This document shows positions 44,496-53,360 of a stretch of DNA of 64,000 nt, one piece after another. A model generated the notes under the pieces. That model had not been told where the DNA came from and ran no database searches. It worked only from the letters and a program-made list of their open reading frames with translations. The stretch is from Marinilabiliales bacterium. Lineage in GTDB: Bacteria > Bacteroidota > Bacteroidia > Bacteroidales > SZUA-534. Both the position numbers and the translations under genes were made by a program. The stretch's first letter is position 1. Each line of letters opens with the position of its first letter. The DNA is taken from contig DOTG01000023.1 of NCBI GenBank assembly GCA_003512955.1, forward strand, positions 1 through 64,000, written 5' to 3'.

Positions 44496-45080
44496 ATGTC
44501 AATTGAGAAAAGTAGAAAAAGAGGGAAGAATAAGATTTCATTTCCTGATATTATACTAAGCGCTTCAGCTTTACTAATAAGTCTAAGCGCATTGTTTGTT
44601 TCAATATCACAAGTTCGATTGATGCAGAAACAGATGCATCTTTCGGTTATGCCCAGAATTGACATCTCATTTTCAAGCAATTCTCAGGAAATTATCATAT
44701 CTATTACCAACAGTGGATTAGGTCCGGCGGAGATTTTGGCAACTAAAATTGAATACGACTCAATTCCTGTGAACAGTTGGGATGAATTATTCCTTTTAAT
44801 GAATAGAGAGAAAACTGCAGTTGAAAATTTTACTGCATCAAAACTAAAAAACCGGATGCTTGTTCCGCAACAAATCTTTCCAATATTTACTTCAAACGGA
44901 AAAAATAACTTTGAACTAATTGAAGCAAACAAAGAGAAGATTAAAATAACCCTATTTTACAAATCACTTTATGACGATTATTTTGAAGTGTGCAGAGAAA
45001 ATATGAGTGTATCTAGTTCGATAACCAACAAAAAAGTCAGTTATTGCAGTTTTAGCGAAAAAGAGTCATTCCAACGATAA
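44496..45080 (+). CDS. hypothetical membrane-anchored protein
   Basis: 194 residues. A basic N-terminus (EKSRKRGKNK) is followed by one membrane segment (IILSASALLISLSALFVSISQV) and a beta-rich soluble part (LSVMPRIDISFSSNSQEIIISITNSGLGPAEI). This layout is common in small accessory proteins next to mobile or defence genes. No family was recognised. Confidence 0.6.
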   Translation: MSIEKSRKRGKNKISFPDIILSASALLISLSALFVSISQVRLMQKQMHLSVMPRIDISFSSNSQEIIISITNSGLGPAEILATKIEYDSIPVNSWDELFLLMNREKTAVENFTASKLKNRMLVPQQIFPIFTSNGKNNFELIEANKEKIKITLFYKSLYDDYFEVCRENMSVSSSITNKKVSYCSFSEKESFQR

Positions 45081-45171
45081 CATACAGGGAACCGTTTTTA
45101 GGATTTCAATTTTTATTTTCATTCCAACTATTAAAAAACAACTTGATTAGTGATTTAAAGAGAGGGTGCAG

Positions 45172-45222
45172 CTCATAGTTCGTAGTTCATAGCTTGTGGT
45201 TCGTGATTGGTAGCTCGTAGAT
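45172..45222. repeat. degenerate GTTCGTAG-type microrepeat
   Basis: Short imperfect copies of a (G)TTCGTAG/GTTCATAG unit in tandem. Such tracts are common in Bacteroidota intergenic regions. The following stretch to 45318 is a pyrimidine-rich CCATTTCCC/TTCCAG series with similar low complexity. Confidence 0.5.
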
Positions 45223-45318
45223 TTTTGCTCAAATTTCCGGTTTGATAGGTTTCTGTGCCATTTCCCATCTTCCCAATTTCTATTTTCTAACTTCCAGCTT
45301 CTATTTTTCAATTTCCCC

Positions 45319-45326
45319 TATCTTTG
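45319..45326 (+). promoter_or_regulatory. candidate -7 element for the radical SAM gene
   Basis: TATCTTTG matches TAnnTTTG 30 bases upstream of the ATG at 45356, and it lies inside the ORF extension from 45242, which makes that longer start unlikely. Confidence 0.5.
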
Positions 45327-45355
45327 CGCCACAAATTTTTAAAGAAAATACAACC

Positions 45356-46720
45356 ATGGAGGCTTTTGATAATTACCTAAATACCCTGATGAACCGGAAC
45401 CGCACGCAGTACGAAAAATTTGGTAAGGTAAAATGGCTCAATCCATACTTAGCCGAAGAGATGGAGGCGCAGCGATCAGTTTTGGAATCGGCCACTGGCC
45501 CTAAACTTCAATGGGGCTTTAACCGTACCAAACCCTGGATTAACCAAATCAGCAAAGGTTGTCAATTGTGCGGCAAAGGCGAATGGTCGTGCCTGTTTAT
45601 TACCGGGGTATGCAATGCCAATTGCTTTTACTGCCCCACCAGCCAAACCGAGGACCATTTACCAACAACCCAGCAAATCAGTTTTGAGTATCCGGCCGAT
45701 TATGCCGCTTATATCAACCGTTTTGGTTTTAAAGGTGCCAGTTTTAGCGGGGGTGAACCCTTTTTAGCCTTCGAAAAGGTAAAGGCATTTTTAACCGAAT
45801 TACGGAAATCGTGTACTCCCGATTTGTATATCTGGATGTACACCAATGGATTATTGGCCACCCGTGAAAAATTTGAAACCCTTCGTGATTTAGGTTTAAA
45901 CGAAGTTCGTTTCGATATTGGTGCCACCAGATTTTCATTAGATTTTGTAAAGCTGGCCAAAGGAATTATTCCCACAGTTACCATTGAAATTCCCGCGGTA
46001 CCCGGAGAACTGGATAAATTGAAACAACTCTTACCCGAAATGGTGGAAGCCGGGGTGACCAACCTGAACCTGCACCAGATGCGGTTAACGCCCCACAATG
46101 CCCCAAAACTGCTGAAATACAACTACACCTACCTGAGTCTGGAGCATCCGGTAGTTTGGGAATCGGAACTGGTTGCCTTTGAATTGATGAAAGAGGTGAA
46201 AGAACAGAATCTTCCCCTCGGGGTTAATTATTGTGCCTTCCAGTTTAAAAACCGGCACCAAAAAGCCGGTTTCCGGAACCGTATTATACAGGAATTGCAC
46301 CCCCAAACCGGACAAATTACCGAAAATGGGTTCATCCGCCATCTGTTTTTTGCTACAGAACCTATATGGAATCATCTGAAAAATAACCCTCAGGAATGGC
46401 CGATAGAACGGATGGACAAAGAGTTGCTGGCTCTTTCGATAGAAGAATTGGCGCAATTTAAAGATACCTTGGGTGGATTTATCTTTTGGTACCAGGGAAT
46501 GGAAGTAAAAGATGGAAGCCCCGGTTCAGGTTTACAAATTGGTCATAAAACTTATGAAGTTGAAACAGCCCCGGCCACACCTCCTCTTTTTGTAAGTATT
46601 GACCAGCTAGCTGAATTAAACGAACTATTCCGGCAAAAAGGTTCAACACCACCGGTTGATGAGGTGCTGTTCCAAATCTGGCAAAAGGAATTTATTGAGG
46701 TGGGATTCAGGCGGTTGTAG
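45356..46720 (+). CDS. radical SAM protein
   Basis: 454 residues from the ATG at 45356. Three radical SAM cysteines lie in CNANCFYC (C86, C90, C93), preceded by an extra cysteine cluster GCQLCGKGEWSC at about 69-79. FSGGEP (about 139-144) binds SAM and the YTNGLLAT/FDIGATRF strands complete the TIM barrel. The C-terminus continues to about residue 454 in a region typical of an uncharacterised family of Bacteroidota; the substrate is not predictable. The last 37 bases of coding sequence recur at 48087. Confidence 0.85.
   Translation: MEAFDNYLNTLMNRNRTQYEKFGKVKWLNPYLAEEMEAQRSVLESATGPKLQWGFNRTKPWINQISKGCQLCGKGEWSCLFITGVCNANCFYCPTSQTEDHLPTTQQISFEYPADYAAYINRFGFKGASFSGGEPFLAFEKVKAFLTELRKSCTPDLYIWMYTNGLLATREKFETLRDLGLNEVRFDIGATRFSLDFVKLAKGIIPTVTIEIPAVPGELDKLKQLLPEMVEAGVTNLNLHQMRLTPHNAPKLLKYNYTYLSLEHPVVWESELVAFELMKEVKEQNLPLGVNYCAFQFKNRHQKAGFRNRIIQELHPQTGQITENGFIRHLFFATEPIWNHLKNNPQEWPIERMDKELLALSIEELAQFKDTLGGFIFWYQGMEVKDGSPGSGLQIGHKTYEVETAPATPPLFVSIDQLAELNELFRQKGSTPPVDEVLFQIWQKEFIEVGFRRL
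46668..46704 (+). repeat. direct repeat copy A (3' end of radical SAM gene)
   Basis: 37 bases identical to 48087-48123, part of the C-terminal codons FQIWQKEFIEVG. After the identical block the copies diverge by partly synonymous changes but keep GF.RL. Confidence 0.9.
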
Positions 46721-46764
46721 AATAAAAATCTGCCCAATTTTAAAAATGAAGTATCTAAAGATTA

Positions 46765-47979
46765 CTATTGCATATCCAATAGAAAATCTTTAATGTTCAT
46801 CCATTTAACACCTTCTGTATTTGTAGAAAAACCTGTAGTATCGAGTGAAACAATCAGTTTAGGGTAATGATCCTGAATTCCCCTGAATGCGCTGTATTCG
46901 CGTTCCCAAACCTGATCACCCACTAAAGTAGTACAAACTTGTATGTACAACTTATCATTCCCACGAGAAGCAATAAAATCAATTTCTTGCTGATTATTTT
47001 TTCCGATGGTTACAATAAAACCTCGGGATAAAAGCTCAATTAAGACTATATTTTCGAGTTTCCCCGAAATCTGCGAGGGAATATTGCCTATTGTGACAAA
47101 ACTGAAACCAGTGTCGCTTAAGAAATATTTCTCAAATGTTTCAAGCGTGCGTTTGTCCTGAATATCAAAGCGCTTTACCTGATGAATGAGTAAGGCATCC
47201 ATCGCAAACTGAATATAATTTATTACTGTATCCGTCGATAGATTCCTGCCATGCGATTTCCAGTAATCCCTGATACTTTTTGCTGTTGTAATATTGCCGC
47301 AATTGGTTGCAATAAAATTAAAAACACGGTTTAAAATAGCTACATCCCGAATTTGATTACGGATTACCACATCTTTCAGTACAACAGTATGGTACAATGA
47401 ACTTAAATATTGACGGATTACCTCCTCATCCCATACTAAGTAGTGCAAACCGGGAAAACCACCATATTTGATGTACTCCATAAAAGGATCACCACAGGTT
47501 TCAATAACATGAGTCATTTTCAGAAAATCGAGAAATTCGGCATATGCAAGTGGGTACATCCTGAATTCTACATACCGACCAGCAATAAGAGTAGCAAGGT
47601 CGGATGATAACATCCGGGCATTCGAACCACTGATAAATATATCATATTTTCCTTCGGCCAAAAATGAATTTACTGCTTTTTCCCAATCCTGGATCTCTTG
47701 AACTTCATCGATGAATAGATAACAGGTTCCTGAATCACCTGTGTTCTTTGAAGTAACATAGTGGTGTAAATCTGGATAGTTCTTGATAAAATCGAATTCA
47801 AATAACTCTTTATTGATAAAAAGAACCTTGCTTTTATCAATACCTTTTTCCAAAATGGAATCGGCTATTTGCTTTAGCAATGTACTTTTTCCGCACCTGC
47901 GGATTCCGGTGACCACTTTTATCAGTGGTTTATCAATAAACGGAGTAATACGATCCAGATACCGATGGCGAACTATCAT
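46765..47979 (-). CDS. ATPase of the AAA_14/DUF4143 family
   Basis: 404 residues. Walker A GIRRCGKSTLL, Walker B CYLFIDEVQEIQDWEKAV, sensor ISGSNARML, and a C-terminal DUF4143 domain (LENIVLIELLSRGFIVTIGKNNQQEIDFIA), which is nuclease/PD-(D/E)XK-like in this family. Such genes often sit alone in variable places. Here it is bracketed by direct repeats of the radical SAM gene and has a palindrome in its upstream region. Function is not known for the family. Confidence 0.92.
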   Translation of the reverse strand: MIVRHRYLDRITPFIDKPLIKVVTGIRRCGKSTLLKQIADSILEKGIDKSKVLFINKELFEFDFIKNYPDLHHYVTSKNTGDSGTCYLFIDEVQEIQDWEKAVNSFLAEGKYDIFISGSNARMLSSDLATLIAGRYVEFRMYPLAYAEFLDFLKMTHVIETCGDPFMEYIKYGGFPGLHYLVWDEEVIRQYLSSLYHTVVLKDVVIRNQIRDVAILNRVFNFIATNCGNITTAKSIRDYWKSHGRNLSTDTVINYIQFAMDALLIHQVKRFDIQDKRTLETFEKYFLSDTGFSFVTIGNIPSQISGKLENIVLIELLSRGFIVTIGKNNQQEIDFIASRGNDKLYIQVCTTLVGDQVWEREYSAFRGIQDHYPKLIVSLDTTGFSTNTEGVKWMNIKDFLLDMQ

Positions 47980-48005
47980 AATTACACGTTTCTTTTATAA
48001 TCGAA

Positions 48006-48013
48006 CAAATATA
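48006..48013 (-). promoter_or_regulatory. candidate -7 element for ATPase gene
   Basis: Minus-strand TATATTTG matches TAnnTTTG 27 bases upstream of the ATG at 47979. Confidence 0.5.
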
Positions 48014-48027
48014 ATGCATTTATTTTT

Positions 48028-48047
48028 AATTCGATTATAATCGAATT
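48028..48047. promoter_or_regulatory. 20-base perfect palindrome upstream of ATPase promoter
   Basis: AATTCGATTA followed by its exact complement TAATCGAATT. A further half-site (TTCGATTATAA on the minus strand) recurs at 47995-48005, so the -7 element sits between two copies. Probably an operator. Confidence 0.6.
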
Positions 48048-48086
48048 TTATCTCAATCGTTTTAAAGCTAAAAATTAATGAAACTT

Positions 48087-48123
48087 TGTTCCAAATCTGG
48101 CAAAAGGAATTTATTGAGGTGGG
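48087..48123 (+). repeat. direct repeat copy B (radical SAM 3' end remnant)
   Basis: Identical to 46668-46704. It continues with GGTTTCACAGGTTG, coding GF-H-R-L in the same frame as the radical SAM protein but without its stop, and leads to a terminator at 48164-48192. Confidence 0.85.
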
Positions 48124-48163
48124 GTTTCACAGGTTGTCGCAAGACGATAGTAGCATTATTAAT

Positions 48164-48192
48164 AAAAAAGGGTTGCCGGTGGCAACCCTTTT
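48164..48192. terminator. bidirectional intrinsic terminator
   Basis: AAAAAA, GGGTTGCC, loop GGT, GGCAACCC, TTTT: a perfect stem with A and T tails, serving the minus-strand T9SS gene and any plus-strand transcript. Confidence 0.9.
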
Positions 48193-48211
48193 CATCATTT
48201 CCTACACTAAA

Positions 48212-49057
48212 CTACTCAACCACTACCTTGCGGGTCACAGATTGCCCATTCGACAAAATATTTAAGAAATAAACACCACTTGGTATTGTTTCAATATTCA
48301 AATTGGCTTCGGATTTATTTATCCATTCTTTTTTGATTTCCTTACCGGTAATATCAAACAAGGTTACTTTTTCAATGAACTGATTGTTCGAAACTGTCAT
48401 TACGTTTTTAGCCGGAACCGGGAACACTTTCAGATCAGAGAATTGATTTTCAGCTACACCTGTACCCGATTTGATAATGCTCACATTATCGAGCTGCAAA
48501 TAGGTATAGGATGAGCCGTATCCAAAATCAGCGGAATTAAAAATTTTAATTTCAGCTACCAGATTTTCACCTGCATGGGCATTACCAGTCTGAATCACAT
48601 AGGTACCGGTTTGATGTGCAAATACACTCCAATTAGCAGAAGCACAATTGTATGTGAATTTCACCGAATCGAGTACGGCCCGATTGGTAGTATCGGTTCC
48701 GGTAAAAGTGCTGAAAATAATATAATAGTCAGTAATATAATCGGCCCACCAGGTATAGGTACAAGTAATATCAAAACCGATAGCATAACTTGTTTCTGTA
48801 GATGGAACGGTTCCAATCACTTGATAGATGCTTTTACTTTCATCCCATATCCAGGCAACCCCATTGTTTTCTACAAATTCGCGCCCATTTTCGTCGGCTG
48901 TGGTTGCATCGGTACACCAATTTGGTATAGAATCAATTTTAAGATATTTTGTTCCATTATCGGGTAACGAAAAATTGCCGTTTTGGATCAATTCCTGACC
49001 AACGCTGAAATAGCTGAAGGCAACCACACAAGTTAAAGAGAATAGAAGTTTTTTCAT
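48212..49057 (-). CDS. T9SS cargo protein with carbohydrate-binding-like domain
   Basis: 281 residues from ATG 49057, chosen because it starts a signal peptide (MKKLLFSLTCVVAFSYFSVGQ). The mature part opens LIQNGNFSLPDNGTKYLKIDSIPNW, the start of a jelly-roll carbohydrate-binding-type domain of about 180 residues, and ends in a T9SS type A sorting domain (DLKVFPVPAKNVMTV, KVTLFDITGKEIKKEW, PSGVYFLNILSNG, TRKVVVE). Exported by T9SS. Confidence 0.88.
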   Translation of the reverse strand: MKKLLFSLTCVVAFSYFSVGQELIQNGNFSLPDNGTKYLKIDSIPNWCTDATTADENGREFVENNGVAWIWDESKSIYQVIGTVPSTETSYAIGFDITCTYTWWADYITDYYIIFSTFTGTDTTNRAVLDSVKFTYNCASANWSVFAHQTGTYVIQTGNAHAGENLVAEIKIFNSADFGYGSSYTYLQLDNVSIIKSGTGVAENQFSDLKVFPVPAKNVMTVSNNQFIEKVTLFDITGKEIKKEWINKSEANLNIETIPSGVYFLNILSNGQSVTRKVVVE

Positions 49058-49081
49058 ACATTTTAAGTTTAAGTTATACAT

Positions 49082-49166
49082 TGTTTATATTAATATAGTA
49101 TTCATTATCAAGACTTCAGTATTAAGATATGAGATCGGTTTCCGGTCTCCAGTTTCCGGTTTCCGG
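49082..49166. other. short intergenic with TTTCCGGT microrepeat
   Basis: Imperfect tandem GGTTTCCGGT units at 49136-49168 form a small repeat tract. No gene. Confidence 0.4.
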
Positions 49167-50267
49167 TTATACTTTTAAAAACAAAGAACGTTTATATAAA
49201 AAATAGAGCAACAGCCACTCCAAAGACAACATTCCAAGGATAATTATTACCGACTGAAAATCTCCGGACCATCCGGCGACCCCATGTAACAGAAAATCGG
49301 CTGGTGTCCAGAAATCGATGATGCGTTTGGCCATGTAAATGGTAATGGAATTTAACCCGATGACTTTGAAAACAAAACTCCATTTTTGAAACTTCCATAC
49401 ATCAATTACCAAATAGAAGCCTGCCAGCAATAGTAAGCTGATTCCACCTGTTAACAGATTAAACGATGAGGTCCAGACCGATTTAATGATGGGATAAAAT
49501 CCACTAACTGTTAAAGCCATCAAAATAAACAACAAACCCATTGAGCTCAGCAGTACCACTTTTCGGTTGTTTGTAAATTTTGTACTCCGTAATAACTCAC
49601 CTGCTAAACTTCCCAGTAGGGTTAATGCCGAGGCGGAAATAATGCAAAGCAATCCTTCCGGATCAAAGGTGCCACCATACATGGTTCCGGGCAAAAAGCG
49701 GGAATCGATAAAACTGTTGATAGAACCTTCAGGATTGAGCGCTCCGGCTCCAAATTCTGGAACCGGAATCCACAACTGAATGGCTGCATAACCAATAATG
49801 ATTCCTAAAAACCAATACAACCTTGCTAAAAACGATTTTGTATTTAAAACAATCAAGGATGCAACCAGATAGGCCAATCCAATTTGTCCTAAAACACTGG
49901 CAGCACGAATGTTTTTAAAATCGAAATACAACAATCCGTTATAAACCAAACCTAACCCCACTAGAATCAACGCCCGGGTAATTATCTTTTTATAGAGTTG
50001 TTTTTTGGGGGTTCCCTTTTCAATTTTACTCAACAATGCAAATGGAATGGCTACCCCTGAAATAAACATAAACAATGGAAACACCAAATCGTAGGCATGA
50101 AAACCTTCCCAGGCCACATGATCCATTTGTTTTGCCCAGCCATCGGCCCACGTCCAATCGGTAACCTGACCTAAGGTACGGAACAATAAATCGCCCCCGA
50201 TGATCCAAAACATATCGAATCCACGGAGGGCATCTAGCGATAATATTCTTTCCTGCTTCAAATTCAT
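49167..50267 (-). CDS. membrane acyltransferase, DUF5009/NagX-like
   Basis: 366 residues with about ten membrane segments. SLDALRGFDMFWIIGGDLL and FHAYDLVFPLFMFISGVAIPFAL, with FDPEGLL and VIGLNSITIYMAKRII, match the heparan-alpha-glucosaminide N-acetyltransferase-like (DUF5009) group. Such proteins transfer acetyl groups to sugars across the membrane. Full length. Confidence 0.88.
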   Translation of the reverse strand: MNLKQERILSLDALRGFDMFWIIGGDLLFRTLGQVTDWTWADGWAKQMDHVAWEGFHAYDLVFPLFMFISGVAIPFALLSKIEKGTPKKQLYKKIITRALILVGLGLVYNGLLYFDFKNIRAASVLGQIGLAYLVASLIVLNTKSFLARLYWFLGIIIGYAAIQLWIPVPEFGAGALNPEGSINSFIDSRFLPGTMYGGTFDPEGLLCIISASALTLLGSLAGELLRSTKFTNNRKVVLLSSMGLLFILMALTVSGFYPIIKSVWTSSFNLLTGGISLLLLAGFYLVIDVWKFQKWSFVFKVIGLNSITIYMAKRIIDFWTPADFLLHGVAGWSGDFQSVIIILGMLSLEWLLLYFLYKRSLFLKV

Positions 50268-50987
50268 AATGTGAAATTAGTGCATTTATGAATTGCTGAT
50301 TCCCGGCAAAAGCAGTTACGGAGGTTTGTGGTATATTCTGCTACATTCGTGTTATTTCAAAAAAGATGGAAAGGAAAAATGCAGAATATTAAATTCTCCT
50401 GTGTACCTCAGTGGTTAAAGAATTCAAACTGCATATGCAACGTGCTGCAAATAAAAAATACCTTTGTGCAGCAGTGTCTATTGCGGTTGAAAAACTTAAA
50501 TCACGGGGCAGGGATAAAGTTGACAAAAAGGATAATTTTACATTAATAAAGATTGAAAGAGATGTTGATTTCAATAGTTTCAACATATTGATTCAATAGA
50601 TGATTCAGTTCCACAAAACAATGTGTTTTTTGTTAAATGAATTTTGATTAATAGACAGAATCGTTCCGATTCATATTTTTGTTTTTTAAATACGGCATTC
50701 CTCAAAAATTGATAGGAAAAACATATCGAAACAAAATGATGTACGTGGATTTTAACACTAATAAAAAGGGGAACGATAAGATTTATCTTATTCAAATATT
50801 GATTATTTTAAGGACTTCAAATTTGATAAGTTTGAGTCTGATTTAATAAAATTAAAATCTAAAAACATTTAAAAAGTGCCCAGCACACAACAGGGCTCAT
50901 GAAAATGTTCTTCATGGGGATTGTTTTTAACTAAATTGCATAACAAAAGCTCTAATTCTATTTTCAGTAATAAATAAAAGTGAGAAT
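50268..50987. other. AT-rich intergenic region without convincing gene
   Basis: 720 bases. It has two short frames (50328-50546 and 50411-50599) without family features; neither is supported. A CCTGTGTACCTCAGTGGTTAAAG stretch resembles a dispersed Bacteroidota intergenic repeat. No RNA gene was recognised. Confidence 0.5.
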
Positions 50988-51341
50988 ATGAAAGAATTTG
51001 TATTAATGTTCAGAATGGACATAACAACTAAGGACGCTCAGCCATCGAAAGAACAGATGAATATTTATATGCAGCAATGGATGGCGTGGATAAATAATAT
51101 AGCCGGCAAGGGACAGTTGGCAGATGGAGGAAATCATTTTACCAAACAAGGAAGAGTTTTGAAACCTCATAATTCAGTTATAGAAGGACCATATGTTTCT
51201 GATAATAATTCTGTTGCCGGTTACATTATTATTATGGCAAAATCCTTAAACGATGCCACTAAGATTGCAGAGAAATGTCCAATACTTAATGGGGAAAATA
51301 CAAGTGTTGAAATAAGAGAAGTTGGTAATGCAGGAGAATAA
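50988..51341 (+). CDS. YciI-like (DGPF) protein
   Basis: 117 residues. KEFVLMFRMD, the ..AWINNIAGKGQLADGG loop, VIEGPYVSDNNSVAGYIIIMAKSLNDATKIAEKCPIL match the YCII-related family found near sigma factors and stress genes. Ferredoxin-like fold; function unclear. First gene of the accessory plus-strand run. Confidence 0.88.
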   Translation: MKEFVLMFRMDITTKDAQPSKEQMNIYMQQWMAWINNIAGKGQLADGGNHFTKQGRVLKPHNSVIEGPYVSDNNSVAGYIIIMAKSLNDATKIAEKCPILNGENTSVEIREVGNAGE

Positions 51342-51768
51342 ACAATGGTCCGTTAATAAATAGGACTTCGTGTGGTACGTAATGCCTAACACGACGTGAA
51401 CGTTAGCGAATAACTCCAGCTTGAACTACATCAACGGAATTTTAAAGAGGTGTCATTTATTTTTTGTTTAAGAAAGAATGCCATAATTGGAATAACTATC
51501 CTGCGAGGGGTTTAGTTCAACAATGAGCATCCACTAATTATTGGACCTTCCTGACGAGAGTGAGGAAGGTTTTTGCATTTGTGAATTAGTAGTTCATAAA
51601 TTTGCCGTTCCACCCTATTTTTAATAGGATAACTTTATCTAAACTTGTATGGTAAACAGTTTATGCTATTTTTATCTGGTATCCCATGAAAATCATTGGA
51701 AATTATAGATTTATAAAATCAACCGATAGTAAAAAAGCAATAGTTCATTCAAAAGTAAGAGAATTAAC
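51342..51768. other. intergenic region with palindromes and a terminator
   Basis: 427 bases. It contains an attC-like inverted repeat (GCCTAAC ... GTTAGCG, 51388-51412) and a strong terminator (51545-51574). No ORF. Confidence 0.5.
51545..51574 (+). terminator. intrinsic terminator
   Basis: ACCTTCC, 12-base loop, GGAAGGT, TTTT. It lies 200 bases after the YciI gene, which may indicate a lost gene or a long trailer in between. Confidence 0.75.
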
Positions 51769-52110
51769 ATGATTATTGACACCCATAACGCTGAACATTA
51801 TCATTGGGGCGACCAATGTGATGGATGGCACTTTGTAAAATCGGATCGTTTATCAGTTATTAAAGAGACCATGCCAAGCATGACAATGGAAAAACGGCAT
51901 TATCACGAAAAGGCACAACAGTTTTTCTATATCCTGTCGGGTTTGGCCACTTTTGAAATCAATGGACAAATTTTCACGGTAATGCCAGGCAAAGGGATTT
52001 TGATACAGCCAGGAGCAGTGCATCAGATTTTAAACAATACCGGTACCGATTTGGAATTTATCGTCGTTTCGGAACCTAAATCGCACGGCGATAGGGTTAC
52101 TGTTGAATAA
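51769..52110 (+). CDS. cupin-domain protein
   Basis: 113 residues. Cupin motif 1 KRHYHEKAQQFFYILSG and motif 2 PGKGILIQPGAVHQILNN supply the metal-binding His/Glu. Substrate not known. In the region of small enzymes, 23 bases before the NTF2-like gene, probably in one transcript. Confidence 0.9.
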   Translation: MIIDTHNAEHYHWGDQCDGWHFVKSDRLSVIKETMPSMTMEKRHYHEKAQQFFYILSGLATFEINGQIFTVMPGKGILIQPGAVHQILNNTGTDLEFIVVSEPKSHGDRVTVE

Positions 52111-52133
52111 CCAAATGTTTATACGCTAATAAA

Positions 52134-52610
52134 ATGAAGAGAAATATGGAAACAATGAAAACGCCCATTACAGGTAACGAAGAAACTACACTGTTAAAAG
52201 ATGATGAAACCAAAGCTTTATCGTTATTCTACAAGGCTTTTAATAAATGCGATTTGAAACTGATGGAAAAATCTTGGCTCAACACCGATGAAATTTCCAT
52301 GGACAATCCCATAGGCGGTATCCGCCGGGGGTGGATCGAAATTTCGGAGGGCTACGACCGGATTTTTAATGGTAAGGCGCAGGTTTATGTTGAGTTTTAC
52401 GATTATACAATTCACCGTACCATTAACATGTTCTTTACAACCGGAAGAGAGCGGGGATATTTCAAAACAGGAAGTGACAATATTGACTTAGCCATAAGAA
52501 CAACACGGGTTTTTACTAAAACGGATGGGGTTTGGAGGCAAATCCACCATCATGGTTCCATTGATACCCCTGAGTTATTAGATAAATACCAGCGTGCCGT
52601 CCGGAAATAA
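52134..52610 (+). CDS. NTF2-like (SnoaL/YybH) protein
   Basis: 158 residues. ALSLFYKAFNKCDLKLMEKSWLNTDEISMDNPIGG and VWRQIHHHGS match the YybH/SnoaL-like cone fold. Cytosolic, possibly a small enzyme or binding protein. Confidence 0.82.
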   Translation: MKRNMETMKTPITGNEETTLLKDDETKALSLFYKAFNKCDLKLMEKSWLNTDEISMDNPIGGIRRGWIEISEGYDRIFNGKAQVYVEFYDYTIHRTINMFFTTGRERGYFKTGSDNIDLAIRTTRVFTKTDGVWRQIHHHGSIDTPELLDKYQRAVRK

Positions 52611-52697
52611 AAATTGCAACCACAGCGTGGTGAAGCAAAATTTTAACATTGCTTTTGTAAGGCTACCCAATAATTCACTCAAATAGAACGACTGTAA

Positions 52698-53318
52698 ATG
52701 ATGACTGTACAAATAAATACAATCAAAAATCAAATAGACCACTTAATAAACCTGGGATTTCCGGAACTTTTAAAATTATCGGATCAGGAATATGCAAACA
52801 CGTTTCGCATGATTGGAGACCCCACTTTTCCGGGATACAAAAATCGGTTTGATTTCCCGGTCGTGGTGGATCCCAGGCTTCCGGTTGCGGAATTAATAGC
52901 AAAAGCAGGAATCAACAATTATTTGAAATATAACGAAATAGCGCATCTTTCAGGCGGATTGCCGGGACCATATATTTTCTTTACCCACGATTCGAAAAGG
53001 TATGCCTCGCATTCTGCTGCATCGGCCGTAAGTAAATTTGCCCCCGATGAGGTGGGCTGTACTTTACAGGAACTCATATTTTTCTACTTGTATGAGCCTC
53101 GTTTTTTCGAAGGTATTTCTATGGATGCCATTCTTACTAATTTCCGTCAGGACGATTATCATCCCTGCATCGTAAGAGTCACAGACAGAGCAGAGATTGG
53201 GGCTCATTGGCACAACGACGTGTCGGCAGGAATGAATATCCTTTCAAAAGGGGATTGTCTGTACAAATTCGGGTTGGATGGGGGGAATTATTTCAATAAG
53301 AAAAATACAGTAGAATGA
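52698..53318 (+). CDS. hypothetical protein
   Basis: 206 residues with a soluble alpha/beta composition. Recognisable pieces are FPVVVDPRLPVAELIAKAGINNYL and GLPGPYIFFTHDSKRYASHS. No family could be assigned with confidence, though the pattern may fit one of the DUF5701-like groups. On the same strand as its neighbours. Confidence 0.6.
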   Translation: MMTVQINTIKNQIDHLINLGFPELLKLSDQEYANTFRMIGDPTFPGYKNRFDFPVVVDPRLPVAELIAKAGINNYLKYNEIAHLSGGLPGPYIFFTHDSKRYASHSAASAVSKFAPDEVGCTLQELIFFYLYEPRFFEGISMDAILTNFRQDDYHPCIVRVTDRAEIGAHWHNDVSAGMNILSKGDCLYKFGLDGGNYFNKKNTVE

Positions 53319-53360
53319 TTTTTATAATTGTAACTTCATTTATCAGAAAAGGAAACTAAA

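Noticed and set aside
50328..50599. Two short plus-strand frames in the 50.3-50.6 kb gap
   Set aside because: No family motif, low-complexity composition and overlap with a repeat-like sequence.
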